In this document: in pieces, positions 1 to 5,796 of the stretch
Position numbering within the stretch: position 1 is the stretch's first letter
Layout of the letters: the number at the start of each line of letters is the position of its first letter
NCBI GenBank assembly: GCA_020720525.1
Contig: DYON01000169.1
Location: forward strand, 1 to 5,796
DNA from: Acetofilamentum sp.
Lineage (GTDB): Bacteria > Bacteroidota > Bacteroidia > Bacteroidales > DTU049
Reading direction: 5' to 3'
Length of the DNA stretch: 5,796 nt
Program-made: the position numbers and the translations under genes
Notes under the pieces: generated by a model
Seen by the model: the letters and a program-made list of their open reading frames with translations, nothing else
Told to the model about the DNA's origin: nothing
Databases searched by the model: none

Positions 1-2
1 CC

Positions 3-3000
3 GCAATACTACTAATTCACGCCATCCACTGTCCAAGTTGTAAAAAACTCATCACTATGAGTTTGGAAGGAAAAACATGAATTGTGTCTGTGAAAGTTTT
101 TATAGATACAAAATTGGTACACGTTGTCTATGATGAGACACAAACTTCTCCAAACGAAATTATACAAAATATCAAAGATTTCACCGGCTATGATGCGCAA
201 GAACAAAACATACAAGAAAAAGAAACCCCATCACATACACCACCAGAAGAGAAAGTTTGCACAACCAATACTGCGACAACAAAAATGGTAACTCTTGCTA
301 TCCAAGGTATGCACTGTACAAGTTGCGCTGGTTTGATAGAAAAATCATTGCAACGTATTCCTGGGGTAGAAACCGCTGGTGTTAACTTTGCAACATCACA
401 AGCCATCGTCAAAGTAAGCAATACTATGGAAGAAAAAAAACTGATCGATGCTGTCATACAAGCATGATATGAAGCCAGTATCCAAGACACCAAAAAAAAC
501 ACTAACATGGAATCACAACATAAAGAGACAAAAACACGACGCACAAAAATGCGACGGTCAGTAGGATTAAGTATTCCGATGGTACTTTTTATGCTGTATG
601 ATTTTTTTCCTGCACAACTTCCATGGACAAAACAAATCATGCCATGGATGGCAGCTATTTCCTTGTTGCTTACAATACCCATACAATTTGGTATAGGAAA
701 AACATTTTTGCAAGGAGCACGATCGGCATTGCGCATGAAAACAGCAAATATGTTTACGCTGATTAGTATCGGTACACTCGTCGCTTTTATCTACAGTATT
801 CGACATTATGCTGTGTTTCGGTATCAAACAGGGTCATTGCTCGGCCTTGATGGAGAAAAAATTATTGGTATCTATTTCGAAGTTGCAGGACTATTGATTA
901 CATTTGTCACTATCGGAAAATACCTCGAAGCAAAAGCAAAATGAGCAACATCACAAGCAATTTCTCGTTTGGTAGATCTTGCTCCCAAATTCGCTCATGT
1001 TATCAAAAACAATATAACCACAGACGTTGCAGTGGAATATCTTACAAAAGACGATATAGTTTTGGTAAAACCGGGAGAAAAAGTTCCTATCGATGGAATT
1101 GTGATCGAAGGACATAGTAGTGTGGATGAAGCGATGCTCACCGGAGAAAGTGTCCCTGTAGAAAAAAGTATTGGTGCAAAAGTATTTGGTGGTACGATAA
1201 ATAAATTAGGAAGCCTCACCTACAAGGTAACCAACACCGGCAACGACACAGCGCTCGCCAGAATTATTCGCCTCATCCAAGAAGCACAGTGATCCAAAGC
1301 ACCAATTCAAGGAGTTGTAGATACTATTTCTGCATATTTTGTTCCTATAGTTGTCCTCTTGGCAACAATAACGTTTATTGTACGATATTTTATCGTTCGG
1401 ACATCATTTGAAACAGCGCTTTTGTATTTTGCGGCAGTGATCGTGATCGCATGTCCTTGTGCGCTGTGACTTGCAACACCAACTGCACTTATGGTTGGTA
1501 CCGGTAAATGAGCACACCATGGCATCCTTATCAAAGGTGGCGAACCGCTCGAATTATTATGCAAAGTAGATACCATTATTTTTGACAAAACTGGCACAAT
1601 TACCGAAGGAAAGCCACAGGTGACAAATGTTCTTTTCTTCGATACAAAAAATAACAACGAAATAGACATCGCAATCGCACTCGAACAAAAATCTGAACAC
1701 CCACTCGCTGAAGCGATTGTCCAATATGGCAAACAGCACAACATTGCAACCGAGCATGTACAGATTCAACACTTTTCATCCGTTCCTGGAAAAGGCGTAC
1801 AGGGAAAAATTGAGGCAGACACGTATTACGTCTGAACAAAAAAATTTCTCGAAGAACACACAATTCCCGTTCAACATGTTGACCAGATTTTTCAACGAGA
1901 ATCAGAAGGAAAAACAGTCATCATGTTTGCAAAAAACACCACACACATCTGATGTATCGCCGTTGCCGACACGATAAAACCTTCCTCCAAAGAAGCAATT
2001 GCAGCATTGCAAAAACAATGAATCGCTATCTATATGATCACTGGCGACAATCAAAGAACTGCAGAAGCAATTGGAAAAAATGTTGGCATCACGAATATCA
2101 TAGCACATGTATTGCCAGAACACAAAGCTGCGAATGTACAAAAACTGCAAGATGCAGGACATATTGTCGCAATGGTCGGTGATGGCATCAATGATAGCCC
2201 TGCTCTCACACAAGCACATGTCGGCATCGCTATGGGATCTGGGGCTGATGTTGCAATGGAAGCAGGGAATGTTGTTATCATGAAAAACAACCTCATGGAT
2301 GTTTCTACGGCAATACAACTCAGCAAAGAAACCTTTCGCAAAATTCAACAAAACATGTTCTTTGCATTATTTTACAATGTATTATGAATCCCCGTTGCAG
2401 CCTGAGTATTTGCATATCTATGATTCAATCTGCAGCCAGAATTTGCAGGATTAGCAATGGCGTTGAGTTCCGTTTCTGTTGTAGTAAATTCACTGACATT
2501 GCAGCTCTTTCGTCCACGTAAACAAAATCGAGTTTCGTTCATTATGCCAATCGTGATGTTAGTATGATTTTCGATATTCTTCCGAAACGCAGCACAACTA
2601 CAAAATGGATGAATCATCACAAACAATCGTCTCGTAGCACAAAACCCATCACTTACAACACAAATCAATGAAATACTTACCACACATGAAAACAAAATAC
2701 AATTTACCCCCGGGGGCGTTCCAAAAATATTTATCCACGGCTCTATGAGTATACTACAGTCAGGAGACATAATCTCTGACACCATTATTCTCAATAAAGA
2801 TTTTCCAGTACCAATGGTCGCAGGAACTAGTATCTTAGACAAGACGCAACCACAAATGATTATTGGCTACAAAGAAGCTCGCATGATGATCAAAGAATGA
2901 CTGTTTACAAATATTGGCGATTCTCTTTCGGGATTTTTCGGTCTCCCAAACATACAAATCGTAGGAATTATTGCTCCCACAAATACATTTTTGGATGAAG

Positions 3001-3365
3001 TACATATACTCAATACAACTGGATTTGAAAATATCGAAGGAGAACAAAGTCTCTACTTTACACAAACTCCTACCGAGGAATTAAAAATATTTTATCTCTA
3101 CACCAAAGAAACCGTCCCACAAAAAATAAAAAATATAGTAAACATTCTTAAACCAACCTACAGTATGGGAGATACAAAATACACAACAACATACATTGGT
3201 TACGACGAAGCGCAAATGATGATAGAAGAAGATCTTTTCACAAAGAAATTTGATACCATAGAAGGATTATTCGGCAACAATATCATCATCGCAGAAATTG
3301 CAAGAAAGACATATACAGCATTGGATATGATGCATTTTGTACCGAAGGAAGAATGGAAGAAGTAG
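3..3365 (+). CDS. copA: Cu(I)-exporting P1B-1-type ATPase, 5'-partial, read with UGA = Gly, with a novel C-terminal extension
   Basis: This is a membrane pump that uses ATP to export Cu(I) from the cytoplasm. Residues are numbered from the codon at base 3; the true start lies just left of the window. In order: HMA1 with CPSC (C10, C13); HMA2 with GMHCTSC (C105, C108); eight membrane helices; TGES in the actuator domain (about 380); CPC in helix 6 (484-486); phosphorylated Asp in DKTG (D528); SEHPLA (H566); TGDN (680); GDGIND (726); YN in helix 7 (791-792); MALSS in helix 8 (819-823). CPC, YN and MxxSS are the Cu(I)-specificity residues of the P1B-1 subtype. Fifteen in-frame TGA codons (78, 465, 942, 1290, 1467, 1509, 1833, 1950, 2019, 2385, 2403, 2421, 2565, 2610, 2898) mostly sit where the family has glycine, e.g. 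CPCAL(G)LATP and EAQ(G)SKAPIQ. At least 1120 residues are present, against roughly 750-830 usual. The excess is a ninth helix plus a duplicated domain after residue 840. It ends at TAG directly before a terminator. CopA identity is very secure; the role of the extension is unknown. Confidence 0.95.
2532..2582 (+). other. Predicted ninth transmembrane helix of the copper ATPase (not in the standard fold)
   Basis: Residues 844-860 are hydrophobic (VSFIMPIV... to ...FSIFF, including one UGA-encoded Gly). They follow a basic stretch, RPRKQNR, at the end of helix 8. A standard CopA has eight helices and finishes in the cytoplasm near this point. The basic cluster fits the cytoplasmic side by the positive-inside rule. 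A ninth crossing would put all following residues outside the cytoplasm. The helix is short (17 residues), so a re-entrant or peripheral segment is possible. Confidence 0.65.
2703..3011 (+). repeat. C-terminal extension of CopA, repeat unit 1 (protein-level repeat)
   Basis: This is the first copy of a roughly 100-residue unit inside the copper ATPase. It opens with FTPGGVPKIFI and contains the block IGYKEARMMIKE-LFT, with a UGA-encoded Gly at 2898, then G-FFG, NIQI and T-TFLDEVH. The strongest block (2862-3011, 50 residues) matches unit 2 at about 25 positions with one gap. I do not recognise the fold. The unit starts about 40 residues after the predicted ninth helix. Confidence 0.7.
3057..3341 (+). 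repeat. C-terminal extension of CopA, repeat unit 2 (protein-level repeat)
   Basis: This is the second copy of the unit, ending seven codons before the stop. It begins FTQTPTEELKIFY, parallel to the start of unit 1. It contains IGYDEAQMMIEEDLFT, then EGLFG, NIII and T-TALDMMH (strong block 3195-3341). The strong blocks are spaced 333 bases (111 codons) apart. The DNA of the two copies has diverged well beyond the protein, which points to an old duplication held by selection on the protein. The paired methionines and the histidine recur in both copies; a role as metal ligands is only a guess. Confidence 0.7.
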
Positions 3366-3373
3366 AGGTAGAG

Positions 3374-3413
3374 AAAACTATCCCGGGATCTAGATCCCGG
3401 GATAGTTTTTTTT
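3374..3413 (+). terminator. Intrinsic (Rho-independent) terminator after copA
   Basis: A perfect 36-base palindrome (3374-3409) starts nine bases after the copA stop. Each arm reads AAAACTATCCCGGGAT, meeting at a central CTAG, and a run of eight T covers 3406-3413. The GC-rich CCCGGG core stands out in an AT-rich spacer. On the minus strand only a four-base T-run follows, so it should act mainly on plus-strand transcription. It separates copA from the ABC-F gene. Confidence 0.93.
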
Positions 3414-3417
3414 AAGA

Positions 3418-3445
3418 TTGCAATCATAAGTATTTCCTCTATAGT
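3418..3445 (+). promoter_or_regulatory. Candidate promoter for the ABC-F gene
   Basis: TTGCAA (3418-3423) and TATAGT (3440-3445) are separated by 16 bases and match the sigma-70-type -35 and -10 boxes at four and five of six positions. Transcription would begin near 3452, giving a leader of about 55 bases. The position straight after the copA terminator is logical. An alternative -10, TTTAAT at 3491-3496, would give an almost leaderless message, which would fit the missing Shine-Dalgarno, but it has no good -35 box. Such matches arise easily by chance in AT-rich DNA. Confidence 0.35.
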
Positions 3446-3463
3446 TCCTTGCATATTTGTAGC

Positions 3464-3484
3464 TCGGGCTTTAGGCATCGGGCT
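3464..3484 (+). repeat. Short direct repeat TCGGGCT x2 in the ABC-F leader
   Basis: TCGGGCT occurs at 3464-3470 and again at 3478-3484, a 14-base period, inside a locally GC-rich patch of the otherwise AT-rich spacer. It lies between the candidate promoter and the ABC-F start. It could be an operator or a leader element, but nothing in the sequence names a regulator, and two short copies may be chance. Confidence 0.3.
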
Positions 3485-3507
3485 CGTTATTTTAATGCAA
3501 AAAACCC

Positions 3508-5406
3508 ATGCACTACCTTCGTGTCACCAACCTGACCAAATCATATAGCAGCAAACCGTTGTTTGACGGTATAGATTTTCATATCAATCAAGGACAAAAA
3601 ATTGCACTCGTCGCAAAAAATGGCGCTGGTAAGTCTACATTGCTCAAAGTCTTGATGGAAGAAATCGACAGAAGTGATGGTGACATCGAACGAAACAAAC
3701 ATATAACAACATGATTTCTGACACAAGATATGCGTTTGGATCCCAGCATGCGTGTCATTGACGCGCTGTTTGATACAAACAACGAAATTGTGCAAACCAT
3801 AAAAATTTACGAAGAACTCGTACAAAATCCACATACCGACCAACACGAATTACATGCCATTATGGAACGCATCGAAACACTTGATGCGCGATCGTACGAA
3901 ACTAAAGTAAAAACAATTTTGTCAAAATTACGTATTGCGCCATTGGTGCAGCAAACAATTTGATCGCTGTCGGGCGGCGAGGCAAAGCGCGTTGCATTGG
4001 CGCAGATACTCGTGCATGAGCCAGACTTTTTGTTGCTTGATGAGCCGACAAATCATTTGGACTTGGATATGATCGAGCGATTGGAAAACTATCTCCGTGC
4101 ACAAAACATGACACTTTTGTTGGTCACACACGACAGATATTTCTTGGAAAGGGTCTGTGATAGTATTTTTGAATTGGACAGAGGAAAATTGCACATCTAC
4201 CCGGGGAACTATTCGTACTTTTTGGAAAAAAAAGCAGAACGCGAAGAACACGAAGCAATCCATGTGCACAATATGAAAAAATTGCGAAGAGAGGAATTGG
4301 AACGAGTGCGCAAAGCTCCGAGAGCCAGAGGCAAAAAGTCTGTATTTAGAGAAGATAGATTTGGAGATATTCAAGACGCGTATCATACCAAAAAGGCAGT
4401 TATGGAAGCAGAAAAAGTGTCGTTCGAAATTGCGATGAAAGAAAGAAGACTCGGTGCAAAAATTTTGAAACTCCACAATGTTTGCAAATCATTTGGCGAC
4501 AAAAAAATCGTCACCAACTTTTCGCACGAATTCAAACACAAAGAACGTCTCGGTATCATCGGCAAAAATGGCGTCGGCAAGACAACCTTTATTCATATGT
4601 TGATGGATCTGGAACCGATAGATTCTGGGAGCATTAGGACGGGAGAAACGGTACATTTTGGCCATTATCAACAAAAAGACATTATCTTTCCGGAAACAAA
4701 AAAAGTTATCGACGTCGTCAGAGATGTCAACGAATATCTGTACATCAGTGCCGATGAAAGAATTTCTGCGTCACAAGCGTTGGAAATGTTTTTGTTTCCG
4801 GCGACGCAGCAACATACGTTTGCGCACAAACTCAGTGGCGGAGAAAAAAGAAGACTCCATTTGCTCACGGTCCTGATGCGCAACCCAAATTTCCTGATTC
4901 TCGATGAACCGACAAACGATCTGGACTTGCTGAGTATTGGCGTGCTTGAAAACTTTTTGCTGCACTATCAAGGCTGTCTGATTGTTATTTCGCACGATAG
5001 ATTTTTCATGGACAAAATCGTCGATCATTTGTTTGTCTTCAAAGGCGACGGCGTCATTGAGGATTTTTGGTGAACATACCAAGCATACAAAGAATTTGCC
5101 GCACAAAAAGCAGCTGAACACAAAGAAAAAAAACAAACTCAGACACACGAAGAACGTCCTGATCCAGATAGTTCGTCCACCACTCCCGTCAAGAAAAAAT
5201 TGTCCTACAACGAACAACGCGAACTCGTACAACTCGAAAAAGAACTGGAATACTATGAAAAAAGAAAAAAAGATATCAACGAATTGTTTGACAACAAAGA
5301 TATTCCGTATTACGAAGTAAGAAAACTGTCCGAAGAACTCGGCGACGTCATTAAGCAAATTGAACGCATTGAGCTGAGGCGAATGGAATTGCAAAGCAAT
5401 ATGTAA
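3508..5406 (+). CDS. uup: ABC-F family ATPase of the Uup type, complete, read with UGA = Gly
   Basis: A 632-residue soluble protein with two ATP-binding domains and no membrane segments. ABC-F proteins bind the ribosome near the E site and help stalled or assembling ribosomes; Uup also affects transposon excision in E. coli. NBD1: Walker A AKNGAGKST (36-44), Q-loop Q73, signature LSGGE (154-158), Walker B LLLDEPTNHLD (175-185), H208. The inter-domain linker contains the RKAPRARGKK patch (268-277). NBD2: Walker A GKNGVGKTT (352-360), signature LSGGE (442-446), LILDEPTNDLD (463-473), H496. A charged linker (about 528-562) leads to a coiled coil (565-631), which together with full length favours Uup over EttA-like members. 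Three in-frame TGAs (3712, 3961, 5071) give G69, G152 and G522. G152 precedes the signature and G522 matches the Gly of the GNY-like motif after NBD2. The first Walker A residue is Ala instead of Gly, a variant I recall from some Bacteroidetes ABC-F proteins. There is no Shine-Dalgarno before the ATG. ABC-F is certain; the subfamily is probable. Confidence 0.93.
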
Positions 5407-5480
5407 AGGAAAAATTACTTTTCTACACACAGAATAAATTTTGTTAAAAAGTTTTTATATAACAACTACTTCTTGGATAA

Positions 5481-5614
5481 AAGGAGTAAATGATTCAAAT
5501 ACCAATCGTCATTGTTTAGAAAAAACCCTTTTGGTTCTTTAACATTTGTCTGAGTAAGATTATACATGAAATCAATTCACACGTTGCGAGTCTGTTAAAG
5601 AACGAGCCTTTTTT
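5481..5614 (+). promoter_or_regulatory. Possible leader: ribosome binding site, nine-codon ORF, long-range stem and T-run
   Basis: AAGGAG (5481-5486) stands three bases before an ATG that opens a nine-codon ORF, MIQIPIVIV, ending at TAG (5517-5519). Next comes an inverted repeat, GTTCTTTAACA (5534-5544) with TGTTAAAGAAC (5593-5603), 48 bases apart, then GAGCC and six T (5609-5614). This order resembles a leader peptide with an attenuator, and six of the nine residues are Ile or Val. However, the spacing to the ATG is tight, the ORF is very short, and AT-rich DNA favours Ile. It may simply be the uup terminator with a long loop. Confidence 0.22.
5534..5603. repeat. Inverted repeat, 11-bp perfect arms, 48-base loop
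   Basis: The arms GTTCTTTAACA (5534-5544) and TGTTAAAGAAC (5593-5603) are exact reverse complements. A run of six A (5520-5525) outside the left arm and six T (5609-5614) outside the right arm could extend the stem after an internal loop. It may be a weak terminator for uup or a remnant of a mobile element. Confidence 0.6.
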
Positions 5615-5615
5615 G

Positions 5616-5645
5616 TTACTTTTTTGGGCGGAGACAAAAAAGTAA
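5616..5645. repeat. Perfect hairpin TTACTTTTTTG / CAAAAAAGTAA
   Basis: Two exact 11-base arms (5616-5626 and 5635-5645) flank the eight-base loop GGCGGAGA. It follows another TTTTTTG, so the left side reads as a short tandem. No T-run follows on either strand, so an intrinsic terminator is unlikely. From memory, palindromes of the form TTACTTTT...AAAAGTAA recur between genes in several bacterial groups; I could not check whether this copy belongs to such a family. Confidence 0.6.
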
Positions 5646-5747
5646 GAGAAAGAACAATGAAACGTGAAATGTACAAGATGAATATCCAAGTAGGAAAATA
5701 TACACAAAAAATAAAATAACATAACTAATAATAATTCTTCATGTTAT

Positions 5748-5793
5748 AACACAGTAGAAATGACAGTGAATAGAACACAGTAGAAATGTCAGT
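5748..5793. repeat. Direct repeat, 20-base unit, 26-base period, running to the window edge
   Basis: AACACAGTAGAAATGACAGT at 5748-5767 recurs at 5774-5793 with one change (A to T at unit position 16). The six bases between copies read GAATAG. A degenerate third copy may lie at 5659-5684. The array is cut by the window edge and may continue. Possible explanations are the multi-copy terminal repeats of an insertion sequence, regulator-binding iterons, or a short satellite. The spacing is too short for a CRISPR array. Confidence 0.65.
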
Positions 5794-5796
5794 AAA

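Larger units (their letters stand above)
5407..5796. other. Intergenic region without a convincing gene
   Basis: About 390 AT-rich bases lie after uup. Neither strand gives a believable protein with code 25 or the standard code. A 20-codon plus-strand ORF (5657-5719) is lysine-rich and lacks a good ribosome binding site. A minus-strand ORF (5516-5722) has no recognisable domain and runs through both inverted repeats. The stretch holds a nine-codon ORF with a ribosome binding site, two inverted repeats and a direct repeat at the right edge, listed separately. No clear uup terminator appears directly after its stop; the inverted repeat ending at 5603 followed by six T is the nearest candidate. 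Confidence 0.6.

Noticed and set aside
57..59. ATG 57 (or GTG 84) as the copA start
   Set aside because: In-frame codons upstream encode a hydrophobic strand and CPSC typical of an HMA domain, and there is no TAA or TAG back to the window edge. Starting here would cut that domain in half.
188..736. Long minus-strand open frame opposite copA
   Set aside because: It is the shadow of the coding strand, has no recognisable domain, and overlaps a gene with clear motifs. The same applies to other antisense frames opposite copA and uup, such as 3928-4476 and 4771-5430.
3..3365. copA as a pseudogene broken by many stop codons
   Set aside because: All breaks are TGA, none are TAA or TAG, no frameshift is needed, every catalytic motif is intact, and the TGAs fall mostly on family glycines. 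Recoding explains this; decay does not.
78..5073. UGA read as tryptophan (code 4) or as selenocysteine
   Set aside because: UGA sites match Gly columns, not Trp or Cys. Trp is encoded by UGG in both genes, once directly beside a UGA. Eighteen sites in two ordinary ATPases do not fit selenocysteine.
5440..5465. TTGTTA...TAACAA palindrome as uup terminator
   Set aside because: The stem is six A/T pairs with an AT-only interior and no T-run after it, so it is too weak to support as a terminator.
5657..5719. 20-codon plus-strand ORF starting MKREMYKMN
   Set aside because: It is very short, lysine-rich as expected from AT-rich DNA, with only a weak purine stretch upstream and no recognisable match.
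5516..5722. 68-codon minus-strand ORF in the intergenic region
   Set aside because: It is Phe/Ser-rich with no domain, and its sequence is largely made by the T-rich inverted repeats it crosses. No plausible ribosome binding site supports it.
5748..5796. CRISPR array
   Set aside because: The 20-base units are separated by only six bases, which is far too short for spacers. The repeat lacks the second half of a Cas12a-type stem and no cas gene is visible.

Overview
The window reads as two long plus-strand genes once UGA is decoded as glycine. With the standard code both genes fall apart into fragments. With UGA = Gly they become one continuous reading frame from the left edge to a UAG at 3365 and a second from 3508 to a UAA at 5406. 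Eighteen in-frame UGAs (15 + 3) occur, and most can be checked against family motifs that require glycine there. Tryptophan is still UGG, and only UAA and UAG end genes. This is genetic code 25, known from Gracilibacteria (BD1-5) and Absconditabacteria (SR1). The AT-rich sequence also fits an uncultured member of those Patescibacteria/CPR lineages. The window does not decide between the two.

Layout: (1) 3-3365, a Cu(I)-exporting P1B-1 ATPase (CopA type), lacking only its first few codons. It has two N-terminal metal-binding (HMA) domains, a complete eight-helix catalytic core, and an unusual C-terminal extension of about 280 residues. The extension has a predicted ninth membrane helix followed by two diverged copies of a roughly 100-residue unit that I do not recognise. 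(2) 3374-3413, a perfect palindrome plus T-run, a strong intrinsic terminator. (3) 3414-3507, a short spacer with a candidate promoter and no Shine-Dalgarno before the next gene. (4) 3508-5406, an ABC-F ATPase of the Uup type with two nucleotide-binding domains, the inter-domain linker and a C-terminal coiled coil. (5) 5407-5796, about 390 bases with no convincing gene. It holds a nine-codon ORF behind a good ribosome binding site, two inverted repeats, and a 26-bp-period direct repeat that runs to the right edge.

The two genes have unrelated roles: copper export at the membrane, and a ribosome-associated translation factor. A terminator separates them, so I do not propose an operon. The points most worth following are the C-terminal extension of the copper pump, likely placed outside the cytoplasm, and the repeat-bearing right edge.
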